DNA of 10,159 bases from Hyphomicrobiales bacterium (GTDB taxonomy: Bacteria; Pseudomonadota; Alphaproteobacteria; Rhizobiales; Aestuariivirgaceae), in contig JALVRJ010000340.1 in NCBI GenBank assembly GCA_027031305.1, positions 1-10,159 of the forward strand, given 5' to 3'. A program made the translations under genes and the position numbers. The notes beneath the pieces were generated by a model, which saw nothing but the letters and a program-made list of their open reading frames with translations, was not told where the DNA came from and did no database searches. Positions 1 through 9,357 of the stretch are shown here, piece by piece; position 1 is the stretch's first letter; each line of letters begins with the position of its first letter.

Positions 1-321
1 GGTGGTGACGGTGCCGGAAGTGCCCAGGTGCGGGACATTTCCGAGCGGTTGCGTGCCATGTCGCTGGCCGAGCGCATGGCGCAAGGCTGCATCGGACGCG
101 AACGCGCCGACCTGGTGGTGGCCGGCTGCGCCATCCTCGAGGAAATCCTCGACATCTGGCCGGTGGAGCGCATCCGTGTTGCCGACCGTGGCCTGCGCGA
201 GGGCATTCTTACCCACCTCATGGAGGAAGATGGCGTCATGGGTGCCGCGGCCGACGCACCGGCGCAGGGAGAGGACGACATGAAGGAGGATAACGAATAT
301 GGCCGGGCCACGGCGACCTGA
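1..321 (+). CDS. Ppx/GppA-family phosphatase, C-terminal fragment (5' end outside window)
   Basis: This is the last 106 codons of a gene that enters the window in frame 1 and stops with TGA at 319-321. Family members hydrolyse polyphosphate to phosphate (exopolyphosphatase) or convert pppGpp to ppGpp in the cytoplasm. Recognition rests on the family's C-terminal signature at fragment residues 35-70: [15 protein letters not shown], then the [19 protein letters not shown] block. The actin-like ATPase N-terminal half, with the catalytic residues, is outside the window, so Ppx cannot be told from GppA. The last ~30 residues are acidic and of low complexity. The final codons overlap the start of rlmE by 23 bp and contain its ribosome binding site, so the two genes are probably co-transcribed and translationally coupled. 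This neighbour pair is, from memory, common in alphaproteobacteria. Confidence 0.85.
   Translation, partial: GGDGAGSAQVRDISERLRAMSLAERMAQGCIGRERADLVVAGCAILEEILDIWPVERIRVADRGLREGILTHLMEEDGVMGAAADAPAQGEDDMKEDNEYGRATAT
283..290 (+). promoter_or_regulatory. Shine-Dalgarno sequence of rlmE
   Basis: AAGGAGGA lies 8 nt before the ATG at 299 and inside the last codons of the upstream phosphatase gene. It is close to a full complement of the 16S 3' end and settles the rlmE start at 299, despite the overlap with the upstream reading frame. Confidence 0.85.
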
Positions 322-1048
322 GGGCTTCCGCCGCGGCCGGGGCAAGGGATCCTCCGGGCGCGGCCAGCCACGCAACCTGAAAACGCGGCTGAAAAAGAAG
401 CGAGGCCGCACCACCAGCCAGGCGCGCTGGCTGGAGCGCCAGCTCAACGATCCCTTCGTGCGCATGGCGAAGGAGCGCGGCTACCGCTCTCGCGCCGCCT
501 TCAAGCTCATTGGCATCGATGACGAATTCCACATCCTGAAGCCCGGCATGAAGGTGGTTGACCTGGGCGCCGCGCCCGGTGGCTGGTCGCAGGTGGCGGC
601 CGAGCGCGTGCGCGCGGAGAAGGGCGAGGGCAGGGTGGTGGCCATCGACGTGCATGGCATGGAGCCGATCCCCGGTGTTGTTGTGCTGCACAAGGATTTC
701 TACGACGAGGACGCGCCCGATGAGCTGATGAAGGCGCTGGGCGATGACCGCGCCGACGTGGTGCTTTCCGACATGGCCGCGCACGCCACCGGCCACCGCC
801 AGACGGACCATCTGCGCATCATGGCGCTGGCGGAAGCCGCCGCCGACTTCGCCCGGCGGGTGCTCAGGCCCGGCGGCGCCTTCGTCGCCAAAGTGCTGCG
901 CGGGGGCACCGAAAACGAGCTGCTGCACGCCCTCAAGCGCGATTTCGCCCGCGTGCGGCATTTCAAGCCCCCCGCCTCACGCCCCGATTCGGCCGAGCTG
1001 TTCGTGGTGGCCACCGGCTTTCGCGGGGAGAAGCGAAGCGAGGCCTGA
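299..1048 (+). CDS. rlmE: RlmE (FtsJ/RrmJ) 23S rRNA (uridine-2'-O)-methyltransferase
   Basis: This 249-residue protein matches the RlmE/FtsJ family, which 2'-O-methylates U2552 in the A-loop of 23S rRNA late in 50S assembly, using S-adenosylmethionine in the cytoplasm. The SAM-binding motif I is [11 protein letters not shown] at residues 88-98. All four members of the family's K-D-K-E catalytic set are present: Lys69 (in RSRAAFKL), Asp158 (LSDMA), Lys198 ([10 protein letters not shown]) and Glu233 ([11 protein letters not shown]). The first ~38 residues are a very basic Arg/Gly/Lys tail absent from the shorter E. coli enzyme (209 residues). It probably helps RNA binding, and similar extensions occur in alphaproteobacteria. 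The start at 299 is supported by a strong Shine-Dalgarno sequence. The gene overlaps the upstream phosphatase gene by 23 bp and is separated from guaB by 226 bp, so it probably ends this operon. Confidence 0.96.
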   Translation: MAGPRRPEGFRRGRGKGSSGRGQPRNLKTRLKKKRGRTTSQARWLERQLNDPFVRMAKERGYRSRAAFKLIGIDDEFHILKPGMKVVDLGAAPGGWSQVAAERVRAEKGEGRVVAIDVHGMEPIPGVVVLHKDFYDEDAPDELMKALGDDRADVVLSDMAAHATGHRQTDHLRIMALAEAAADFARRVLRPGGAFVAKVLRGGTENELLHALKRDFARVRHFKPPASRPDSAELFVVATGFRGEKRSEA

Positions 1049-1068
1049 ACACGGGCTTCCGTCCCCGC
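1023..1068 (+). terminator. Possible terminator-like hairpin at the 3' end of rlmE
   Basis: GCGGGGAGAAGC (1023-1034, within the last rlmE codons) pairs with GCTTC (1055-1059) and TCCCCGC (1062-1068). This gives a 12-bp stem with a 2-nt bulge and a 20-nt loop, and it is followed by the pyrimidine-rich TTCCGTTGTCC. There is no real T-run, so it could instead be an mRNA 3'-end stabiliser. It spans the rlmE stop codon (1046-1048). Confidence 0.35.
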
Positions 1069-1086
1069 TTCCGTTGTCCGCCACTG

Positions 1087-1139
1087 CGCGCCTCCGCCAA
1101 CCTCTTGCCACCATGTCGGGAGGTTGGGCAGGGGGCGCG
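1087..1139 (+). repeat. Large imperfect inverted repeat (hairpin) in the guaB leader
   Basis: CCAACCTC (1097-1104) is exactly complementary to GAGGTTGG (1120-1127) with a 15-nt loop. An outer helix CGCGCC (1087-1092) with GGCGCG (1134-1139) extends it, with a 4/6-nt internal loop between the two helices. It lies about midway between rlmE and guaB. No T-tract follows, so it is a poor intrinsic terminator. It could be a structured 5' leader of guaB or a 3' structure of rlmE. I do not recognise a known riboswitch in it. Confidence 0.5.
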
Positions 1140-1145
1140 GGGTGA

Positions 1146-2759
<1,614 letters not shown>

Positions 2760-2814
2760 GCGGGCGGTTTTTCAACAAGTGGTGTGCAAGTGCATGAAAG
2801 GTTTCGATGCACAT

Positions 2815-2843
2815 GCTCCAAGTGGTGATTTGGAGCTTCGTTT
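2815..2843 (+). terminator. Probable rho-independent terminator of guaB
   Basis: GCTCCAA (2815-2821) and TTGGAGC (2830-2836) form a 7-bp stem with an 8-nt loop, followed at once by TTCGTTT. The site lies 56 bp after the guaB stop and before the 3' end of the convergent membrane-protein gene. A second, smaller inverted repeat (GTGCAT 2790-2795 with ATGCAC 2807-2812) sits just upstream. The T-tract is short and on the + strand only, so the element best fits guaB. Confidence 0.55.
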
Positions 2844-2855
2844 CCCATGGGGGGT

Positions 2856-3674
2856 TCACTGTTTCGGCTTGTAAAGAAATACATCGCGTGGCAGGCCGAA
2901 ACATGCATGGCAGGACAGGAACAGAAATCGCCCAAGGACGAGAGGAACGATCGGCAGAAAAAGGAAGAGCGGTATCAACGCCGCGCCCAGGATATAGGCA
3001 TGGGCGACATCTGGCCGGAAGAATTTCAGGAGAATGAGGGCTTCACGCGATAGGTGCGTTAACAAGGCCAGGCCGAAGAGGATCGTGAATGCCTTCAGCA
3101 ATGGTCCCAGCCGCCATAAAGGTGAATGAATGATGTTCAGCGCCAGCATGTATGAGAATGGCGCCCCCTTGCCTGGCGTCGCCCTGGATTTGTTCCCGAA
3201 CCTCTCCGCCAGGAACCCGATGATCGCGCTGAAGAGGATGGCGTAAAGAGCGGGGGCGAACCTGTGAATGAGCCGCGAGACGAACCGGGCATCATGTCCA
3301 TCTGCTTCCAGGTCAAGAACAAGATTCAGCAATGCATCCTGATGCCCATGCCAGATATGAGATGAAACCCACAGGAAAAAGGGCAGCGTCAGAAAAAAGG
3401 TGATGAACATCAGGACGAAGGTTTTCGTCGACATCCGCCGGGAGTGGAAAGGGTGAGGCTTTCCCTCCGCGTCCACGAATTCATATTCCTTTTCCAGACT
3501 GCCTCGGTACTTCATGTCCCACAGGGAAAGGGGCGGCAAGCCACGGCTTTTGAGCAGAAAGGGCGGGTTTTGAACATGCCGCAGGAACAGCCAGTGAAAC
3601 AGCGGCGCCATGATCTTGCAGAACAGCCGCTGCAATGAATGCTCACGGGATTGTTTCGACCGGTGTTCACTCAT
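2856..3674 (-). CDS. Unrecognised multi-pass membrane protein
   Basis: I do not recognise a family for this 272-residue protein. It opens with a basic, partly aromatic stretch (residues 1-35), followed by a soluble segment with mixed charge (about 40-82). Four hydrophobic segments follow at roughly residues 84-106, 139-157, 190-208 and 226-256; the last is long enough to be a re-entrant or double pass. The loop at 107-138 is rich in His and Asp (HIWHGHQD, then EADGHDARF), and the loop at 158-172 is basic. No enzyme, transporter or toxin motif is evident. The ATG at 3674 lacks a good Shine-Dalgarno sequence, and Met22 is an alternative start with none either. It lies 86 bp downstream of purD on the same strand and converges on guaB. 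Its DNA is noticeably AT-richer than both neighbours, which suggests separate acquisition. An inner-membrane location is inferred from hydrophobicity. That it is a real gene is likely from length, hydrophobic pattern and lack of a competing frame. Confidence 0.7.
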   Translation of the reverse strand: MSEHRSKQSREHSLQRLFCKIMAPLFHWLFLRHVQNPPFLLKSRGLPPLSLWDMKYRGSLEKEYEFVDAEGKPHPFHSRRMSTKTFVLMFITFFLTLPFFLWVSSHIWHGHQDALLNLVLDLEADGHDARFVSRLIHRFAPALYAILFSAIIGFLAERFGNKSRATPGKGAPFSYMLALNIIHSPLWRLGPLLKAFTILFGLALLTHLSREALILLKFFRPDVAHAYILGAALIPLFLFLPIVPLVLGRFLFLSCHACFGLPRDVFLYKPKQ

Positions 3675-3760
3675 GCGCCGTTTTCAGGAACTCATGAAGA
3701 CCGTCCGGATGATTTTCCCGCTTTCCCGTCCAGCGTATCGCCAGGTGGTTCTCATGGCGC

Positions 3761-5059
3761 TCAGGCGCTCGCGCCCTTTTCGCCCCGCTCCCGCGCGATG
3801 GCGCGCCAGCCGATGTCGTGCCGATAGAAGCCCTGCGGCCAGTCGATTTTCGCCACCGCCTCGTAGGCGCGCTTTTGCGCTTCCGCAATGGTATTGCCCA
3901 ACGTGGTCACGTTCAGCACCCGCCCGCCGACGGCGATCAGCTCGCCCGCCTCGTTGCGCGCCGTGCCGGCGTGGAACACCTTCACCAGAGGGTCTTGTTC
4001 TGCGCGTTCGATGCCGCTTATCACGCTGCCCTTCTCGTAATTGCCGGGGTAGCCCTTCGTGGCCATGACCACCGTCAGCGCCGCCTGCTCGCTCCAGTCG
4101 CTTGAGCCACCGGCCAGGTCGCGCTGCACGGTTGCCTGCATCAGCTCCACGAGGTCGGAGTTCAGCCGCATCATCAGCGGCTGGCATTCCGGGTCGCCGA
4201 AGCGCACGTTGTATTCCACCAGCTTCGGCCCTTCGTCCGTCATCATCAGCCCGGCGTAGAGCACGCCCTGGTATGGCACGCCCATGTCCTTCATGGCCCG
4301 CACCGTGGGCAGGATGATACGCTCCATCACCTGCTGCTCGGCCTCTTCCGTCAGAACCGGCGCCGGCGTGTAGGCCCCCATGCCGCCGGTGTTGGGGCCT
4401 TCATCGTTATCATAAGCGCGCTTGTGATCCTGTGCGCCGGCCAGGGCCAATACGTTCTCGCCGTCGCACAGGGCGAAGAAGGAGGCTTCCTCGCCCTCCA
4501 TCTTCTCCTCCAGCACCACCTTCGCGCCCGCCGCGCCGAAGGCGCCGCCGAAAATGTCGCGGATGGCCGCTTCCGCCGTCGCCACATCATCGGCCACGAT
4601 GACGCCCTTGCCGGCGGCAAGCCCATCGGCCTTCACCACGATGGGCGCGCCGTGTTTCTTCAAATAGGCCAGCGCGTCCGCCTCGTTGTCGAAGGTGGCG
4701 TTTTCCGGCCCCGGAATGGCATAATCGCGGCAGATTTCGCGGGTGAAGCTCTTTGAGCCTTCCAGCATGGCCGCCTGCTTGCGCGGGCCGAACACGGGAA
4801 TGCCTTCCTCTGCCAGCGCGTCGGCCAGTCCCGCCACCAGCGGCGCTTCCGGCCCCACCACCACCAGCTTCACGTCGTTGTCCTTGCAGAAGCGGGCCAC
4901 GGCGGCGAAGTCGTCCACGTCCAGCGAGACGCACTCGGCCTGTTCGCAGATGCCGGCGTTGCCCGGCGCGCAGAACAGGGTGTGGCACAGCGGGCTTTGC
5001 GCCATTTTCCACGCCAGCGCGTGCTCGCGCCCGCCGGACCCGATGAGCAGGATGTTCAT
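3761..5059 (-). CDS. purD: Phosphoribosylamine-glycine ligase (GAR synthetase, PurD)
   Basis: PurD joins 5-phosphoribosylamine and glycine using ATP to give glycinamide ribonucleotide, the second step of de novo purine synthesis, in the cytoplasm. The 432-residue length is typical of a monofunctional bacterial enzyme. The N-terminal domain begins with GSGGREHALAWK (residues 7-18). The ATP-grasp region has VVKADGLAAGKGV (141-153) and DHKRAYDNDEGPNTGGMGAY (211-230). The family signature RFGDPECQ is at 286-293, in the metal- and ATP-binding region. The C-terminal domain (about 325-425) is complete, with no PurM or PurN fusion. The start is fixed by an excellent ribosome binding site. The gene begins 63 bp after the stop of the RND pump gene on the same strand, so readthrough from the efflux unit is possible, but I see no clear own promoter in that gap. 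On the opposite side of the AT-rich pocket is guaB, another purine gene. Confidence 0.97.
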   Translation of the reverse strand: MNILLIGSGGREHALAWKMAQSPLCHTLFCAPGNAGICEQAECVSLDVDDFAAVARFCKDNDVKLVVVGPEAPLVAGLADALAEEGIPVFGPRKQAAMLEGSKSFTREICRDYAIPGPENATFDNEADALAYLKKHGAPIVVKADGLAAGKGVIVADDVATAEAAIRDIFGGAFGAAGAKVVLEEKMEGEEASFFALCDGENVLALAGAQDHKRAYDNDEGPNTGGMGAYTPAPVLTEEAEQQVMERIILPTVRAMKDMGVPYQGVLYAGLMMTDEGPKLVEYNVRFGDPECQPLMMRLNSDLVELMQATVQRDLAGGSSDWSEQAALTVVMATKGYPGNYEKGSVISGIERAEQDPLVKVFHAGTARNEAGELIAVGGRVLNVTTLGNTIAEAQKRAYEAVAKIDWPQGFYRHDIGWRAIARERGEKGASA

Positions 5060-5066
5060 GCCTCTG

Positions 5067-5076
5067 TCACCTCCTT
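5067..5076 (-). promoter_or_regulatory. Near-perfect Shine-Dalgarno sequence of purD
   Basis: Read on the - strand this is AAGGAGGTGA, fully complementary to the core of the 16S rRNA 3' end, 7 nt before the purD ATG. It implies strong translation initiation independent of the upstream pump gene and confirms the start at 5059. Confidence 0.88.
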
Positions 5077-5087
5077 GCCAGTCACGG

Positions 5088-5102
5088 CGCGGCGGCGCCG
5101 CG
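5088..5102 (-). repeat. Short GC-only palindrome between the pump gene and purD
   Basis: CGCGGC (5088-5093) and GCCGCG (5097-5102) are exact inverted repeats with a 3-nt loop, in the 63-bp gap before purD. No T-run follows on the - strand, so it is not a standard terminator of the efflux unit. It could stall transcription, protect mRNA, or be chance in GC-rich DNA. Confidence 0.3.
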
Positions 5103-5122
5103 TCGTCGCTGGAGGCGTTTTT

Positions 5123-8100
5123 TCACACCCCCTCGCCGCTGGCAAGGGCGCCGCTCCCGTTCCTGCCCAGCCATTTCATCAGCCGCGCCTTGCCGCCCTC
5201 CACCAGCGAATAGGCGGCGGGCACCACCACCAGGGTCAGCAACGTGGAGCTGACCATGCCGCCGATGATGGCCACCGCCAGCGGCCCGTTGGTGTCCGCC
5301 CCCGCGCCATAGCCCAGCGCCGCCGGCGTCATGGCGACGATGATGGAGGCCGAGGTCATCAGCACCGGCCGCATCCGGATGGGGCAGGCGTGCATCAGGG
5401 CCTCGTCGATGCCCATGCCGCGGGCCCGCATCTGGTTGGTGAACTCGATCAGCAGGATGGAATTCTTGGCCACCAGCCCCATCAGCAACACCAGGCCGAT
5501 CATGGAGAAGATGTTCAGCCCCATGCCGGCCAGCCACAGCGCCGCCAACCCGCCGGTGATGGCCAACGGCTGCGCCAGCATCAGCACCAGCGGCTGGATG
5601 TAGGAATTGAACTGGCTGGCCAGCACCATGTAGACGAGGATGATGGCGGTGACGAACACGAAGGTGATGTAATTCACCGTGCGGCCGAATTCCTCCGCCC
5701 GCCCCACCATTCTCACGTCGTACCCTGGCGGCAACAGCCCCCGCGCCAGCTTTTTCACCACCTCCACGGCGTTGCCCAGCGGAATGGTAGGGGTGGCGAA
5801 GAAATAGGCCGCGTACTTCAGGTCGAAGCGCTGGATTTCCGCCGGCCCCAGCGTCGGCTTCAGGGCCGCCACCTCGCCCAGCGGCACCAGCTTGCCCACG
5901 GCGTTGCGCAGGTAGACTGCGCGCAGGTCGCGTTCCGTTTTCAACTGTCCTTCCATGGCCTTCAGGCGGATGTCGTAGCGCTCGCCGTCGCCCGGAACGT
6001 CATTGTAGCGCGCCACGTCATAACCGCCCGCCAACACGTTCAGCGCCAGCGCCACGTCCAGCGGCGACAGCCCCGCCTGCGTCGCCCGGTCACGATCGAT
6101 GTCCGGCACCAGCTGCGGCAGGTCCAGTTGCAGGTTCATGTCCACCCGCCCCAGCTCCGGATGCTCGCGCAACCGCTTCATCAGCCTGTCCGCCAGCTTC
6201 GCCACCGTGTCCAGGTTCGCTCCCGAGACGACGAACTGCAAGGGTTCGCCGCGCTGGCCCCCGACCACAGCCACCGGCGCCGGAAAGGCCTTCACGCCGG
6301 GAATGCCCGCCAGCGTGCCGCGCAGCTCGTCGATGATGGCATACATGTGCTTGCGCCCCGTCTCGCGCGGGGTGAGGCGCACGTAGACCTTGCCCTCGTT
6401 CACCTTGCCCGTCACGCCGGTGCCGATGGTGGCCAGGTACGCGGCCACGTCTGCACGCTTCTTCAGGATCTTCTCTATTTCGCGCAGGCGCGAATCCGTC
6501 TCCGCCAGCGACGAGCCCGCCGGCGTCTTGAAGGTGATGACGAAGCGCCCTTCGTCTTCCTGTGGCAGGAAGCTCTTGCCCAGCTGGCCCATGAAGAAGC
6601 CTACCGGCAGCAGCGAGACGATTGCCAGCACCAACACCAGCCAGCGCGCCCGCAGCGCCCCGCGCAACAGCGCCGTGTAGGCCCGTTCCAGCAGCTGGAA
6701 GGCGCCCTCGAGCAGGTTGTAGAGGCGGCCGTGCGTTTCCGACACGCGCAGCCAGCGCGCGCACAGCATCGGCGTCAGCGTCAGCGCCACGAACAGCGAG
6801 GTGAGCACGCCGAAGGTGACCACCACGCCGAAGGAGCGGAAGAAACGCCCGATGATGCCGCCCATGAACACCACCGGCGCGAAGATGGAAACCAGCGTGA
6901 AGGTGGCCGCCATCACCGCCACCAGCACCTCGTTGCCGCCCTCCGTCGCCGCCTCTTCCGGCGTCGTTTCCAGCTTTTCCTCCATGTGGCGGTAGATGTT
7001 CTCCAGAACCACGATGGCGTCGTCCACCACCACGCCGATGAGCAGCAGCAGCGCCAGCAGGGTCAGCGAGTTGAAGGTGTAGCCGAGGAAATACATCACC
7101 GCCACCGCCCCCAGCAGCGAGACGGGAATGGCCGCCGCGATGATCAGCGTCGCGCGGAAACTCTTCAGAAATAGCCACACGATGAGCGCCGTCAGCAGCG
7201 TGCCCAGCACCAGGTGCTCCTCCAGCGCACGCACCAGCTCCAGGATCAGCGTCGATTCGTCCGTGGCGATGGAAATGCGCATTCCCGGCGGCAGGGAAGG
7301 GGTGATTTCCTCGCGCAGCCGCCGCTTCACCCGGTCGATCACGGCCACCGCGTTGGCGCCGTTGACCTTCACCACGCCCAGCGCGATGGTCGGTTCGCCG
7401 TTGTAGCGCGCCAGCTTGCGCGGATCATCGAGGCCATCCACCACCTCGCCGATGTCGCGGATGCGCACCGGCGCGCCATTGCGCCAGGCGACGATCATCT
7501 CGGCCAGCGCCCGCGGGTCGTGAAACTCCAGGTCCAGCTTGATGAGCATCTCGCGCGGGCCGTTGATGACCTGCCCGCCGGGCATCTGGAAATGCCGCGC
7601 CGCGAAGGCGCGCATCACGTCCTGCACGGTCACCCCCGTGGCCGCCATGCGGAACACGTCCAGGTTCACGCGGATGGTGCGCTCGCGCTGGCCGCCGATC
7701 TTCACCTCGCCGACGCCATCGATGCTCTCCAGCCGCTTCTTCAATACCCGCCGCGCGTAGAGGCTGAGATCCTTCAGCGTGCGGTTCTCGCCCTGCAAGG
7801 CCAGCCACAGCACCGGAAAGGCGCCGAATTCCACCTTCGCAACGGAGGGTGCGCGGGCGTCCTTCGGCAGTTGGTCGATAACCTGGTTGACCTTCACCTG
7901 CACCTCGTTGAAGGCCACGTCGATGTCCTTGGTCAGCTCGAACTGAACCAGCACCACCGAGGCGTTGGGCAACGAGCGGGACGAGATGTGGCGAATGCCC
8001 GGCACCGAGTTGACCGCCGATTCGATGATGTTGGTGACGCTGGAATCCACCACCTCCGGGCTGGCGCCGGGCAGGGTGGTGACCACCGAGATGAGCGGAA

Positions 8101-8227
8101 AGTCGATGTTGGGGTAGCGGTCGACGCCGATACGCGAGAAGCTGACGACGCCGAACAGCACCACCACGGCGCTGAGCATGGCGGCGAACACGTGGTGGCG
8201 GATGAACAGGCGAATGAGCGCTTTCAT
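5123..8227 (-). CDS. RND multidrug efflux pump, inner-membrane transporter (AcrB/HAE1-like)
   Basis: This is a full-length (1034 residues) proton-driven RND antiporter of the hydrophobe/amphiphile efflux type, expected to work as a trimer that moves drugs or other amphiphiles from periplasm or membrane to an outer-membrane channel. It shows the duplicated RND layout: TM1 at about residues 13-31, a large periplasmic loop to about 335, TM2-6 at about 336-490, TM7 near 529-547, a second large loop to about 850, and TM8-12 to about 1010. The proton relay is intact: Asp402 and Asp403 in TM4 (GVVVDDAIVVLENIYRH), Lys921 in TM10 (GLVAKNSILLIEF) and Arg953 (RMRPVLMTSA), corresponding to AcrB D407/D408, K940 and R971. 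These acidic and basic pairs and the lack of His-rich metal sites favour HAE1 over heavy-metal exporters. Its ATG overlaps the adaptor stop as ATGA. Its substrate cannot be read from the sequence. Confidence 0.95.
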   Translation of the reverse strand: MKALIRLFIRHHVFAAMLSAVVVLFGVVSFSRIGVDRYPNIDFPLISVVTTLPGASPEVVDSSVTNIIESAVNSVPGIRHISSRSLPNASVVLVQFELTKDIDVAFNEVQVKVNQVIDQLPKDARAPSVAKVEFGAFPVLWLALQGENRTLKDLSLYARRVLKKRLESIDGVGEVKIGGQRERTIRVNLDVFRMAATGVTVQDVMRAFAARHFQMPGGQVINGPREMLIKLDLEFHDPRALAEMIVAWRNGAPVRIRDIGEVVDGLDDPRKLARYNGEPTIALGVVKVNGANAVAVIDRVKRRLREEITPSLPPGMRISIATDESTLILELVRALEEHLVLGTLLTALIVWLFLKSFRATLIIAAAIPVSLLGAVAVMYFLGYTFNSLTLLALLLLIGVVVDDAIVVLENIYRHMEEKLETTPEEAATEGGNEVLVAVMAATFTLVSIFAPVVFMGGIIGRFFRSFGVVVTFGVLTSLFVALTLTPMLCARWLRVSETHGRLYNLLEGAFQLLERAYTALLRGALRARWLVLVLAIVSLLPVGFFMGQLGKSFLPQEDEGRFVITFKTPAGSSLAETDSRLREIEKILKKRADVAAYLATIGTGVTGKVNEGKVYVRLTPRETGRKHMYAIIDELRGTLAGIPGVKAFPAPVAVVGGQRGEPLQFVVSGANLDTVAKLADRLMKRLREHPELGRVDMNLQLDLPQLVPDIDRDRATQAGLSPLDVALALNVLAGGYDVARYNDVPGDGERYDIRLKAMEGQLKTERDLRAVYLRNAVGKLVPLGEVAALKPTLGPAEIQRFDLKYAAYFFATPTIPLGNAVEVVKKLARGLLPPGYDVRMVGRAEEFGRTVNYITFVFVTAIILVYMVLASQFNSYIQPLVLMLAQPLAITGGLAALWLAGMGLNIFSMIGLVLLMGLVAKNSILLIEFTNQMRARGMGIDEALMHACPIRMRPVLMTSASIIVAMTPAALGYGAGADTNGPLAVAIIGGMVSSTLLTLVVVPAAYSLVEGGKARLMKWLGRNGSGALASGEGV

Positions 8228-9357
8228 GAATCTTCCGCCTCCCGCGCCACCACCTTCACCACGTCGCCGTCGCGCACGAAGCCCGCGCCCTCGGCGATGA
8301 CCTTCTCGCCCGCCTTCAGCCCGTCACGGATTTCCACCAGGCCATCGGCCAGCGCCAGGCCGGGGGTCACCGGCACCTCGCGCGCCTTGTTCCCGCGCAG
8401 GACCAGGACCACGTAACCGCGTGGCCGCAGCACCACGCTGACGGCGGGCACCACGACGGATTCGCGCCGCGCCAGCAGGATTTCCCCCCTGACGCTGGCC
8501 CCGGGCTTCCAGCCACCGGGGTTGCGCAGCTCCGCCAGCACGTGCACCGCCCGCGCCGCCGGGTCCACCGCCGGCGCCAGCGCCGATATGCGTGCCCGCA
8601 CCACCTTCTCCGGGCTCAGCGGGCTTTTCAGGCGCACGGGCAGGCCGGGCTTCAGCCTCGCCGCCAGCGCCTCGGCCAGGGGCAGGCGCGCCCGCAACCG
8701 CCCGGCGGTGGTCAGCATGAAGGCCGGGTGTCCGGCGCCGATGAAGTCACCGGCGGAGACGAGCCTCTTGTCCACGTGTCCGTCCACGGGACTGCGGATT
8801 ACCGTTTTCTCCAGCGCCCGCTCGGCCTGCCGCAGCCGCGCCTTCGCCGCCGCCAGCGCCGCCGCCATGGCGTCGTGGCTGGCCTGGGCGTCGTCGAGCG
8901 CCGATCGTGGCGCGCTGCCCTTTGCCACCAGCCGCCGCAGGCGTTGCAGCCGCAGGCGCGCGCCGCGTAAACTGGCCTCGGCCTGGGCGACGGCCGCCTT
9001 CGCCTGTTCCACCGCCAGCCTGTAATCGTCCTGCTCGATGACGGCCAGTGTCTGCCCCGCGTGCGCGGCGTCACCTTCCTCCACCAGCACCCGCGCCAGC
9101 TTGCCAGACACCTCCGCCGCCACCCTGGGCGCGGCCAGGGCCTCCAGCGTGCCGGTGGCGCGGCGCCAGTCCTCCACCACCTGCCGCCGCGCCGTGGCCA
9201 CGGTCACCACCACCACCCGCCCGGCCTCGGCTTTCGGCTGCTTCGTTTCCCTGGCGAGGGCGGGCCGGGGCGTCGCGAGGGACAAGGCCACCGCCAACAG
9301 GCCGGCCAGGGCCAGGCAAGAGGAAATGGCCAGTCGTGCGCGCTGCAAGCCGTTCAT
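8224..9357 (-). CDS. Periplasmic adaptor (membrane fusion protein) of the RND pump
   Basis: This 377-residue HlyD/AcrA-type adaptor should link the RND transporter to an outer-membrane channel across the periplasm. A signal peptide is visible: basic residues, a hydrophobic core at about 11-28 and a likely cleavage after PALA (residue 35). The mature part has the expected nested order: first half of the lipoyl domain at about 76-111 (AAEVSGKLARVLVEEGD), an Ala-rich alpha-helical hairpin at about 112-185, second lipoyl half at 186-222 (VIRSPVDGHVDKRLVSAGD), beta-barrel at about 222-300, and a membrane-proximal domain to the end. The helical hairpin is short, typical of many RND adaptors. The start at 9357 is chosen over an in-frame upstream ATG at 9399 because it is preceded by AGGAGGAA and starts the signal peptide. 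Its ATG overlaps the stop of the regulator gene (ATGA), and its stop overlaps the pump start. Confidence 0.94.
   Translation of the reverse strand: MNGLQRARLAISSCLALAGLLAVALSLATPRPALARETKQPKAEAGRVVVVTVATARRQVVEDWRRATGTLEALAAPRVAAEVSGKLARVLVEEGDAAHAGQTLAVIEQDDYRLAVEQAKAAVAQAEASLRGARLRLQRLRRLVAKGSAPRSALDDAQASHDAMAAALAAAKARLRQAERALEKTVIRSPVDGHVDKRLVSAGDFIGAGHPAFMLTTAGRLRARLPLAEALAARLKPGLPVRLKSPLSPEKVVRARISALAPAVDPAARAVHVLAELRNPGGWKPGASVRGEILLARRESVVVPAVSVVLRPRGYVVLVLRGNKAREVPVTPGLALADGLVEIRDGLKAGEKVIAEGAGFVRDGDVVKVVAREAEDS

Noticed and set aside
236..961. - strand open frame opposite rlmE
   Set aside because: It is an antisense shadow. The + strand has the SAM-binding motif and all four catalytic residues of RlmE.
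5118..5123. T6 run on the + strand after the 5088-5102 palindrome, as an intrinsic terminator
   Set aside because: It lies 15 nt away from the stem and on the strand with no gene to terminate. On the coding strand it is an A-run at the pump stop codon.
4982..7174. Long + strand open frame (730 codons) opposite purD and the pump gene
   Set aside because: It is the antisense shadow of strongly GC3-biased genes. Its product is an implausible His/Arg/Gln-rich string, and the opposite strand encodes clear PurD and RND motifs.
7214..8416. + strand open frame (400 codons) opposite the 5' part of the pump gene
   Set aside because: It is the His/Arg/Asp-rich antisense shadow of the RND N-terminal half, with no recognisable domain.
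9301..9357. Possible lipobox (ISSC, residues 11-14) in the adaptor
   Set aside because: The hydrophobic core follows the cysteine instead of preceding it, and a good signal-peptidase I site lies at residue 35, so a lipoprotein is unlikely.
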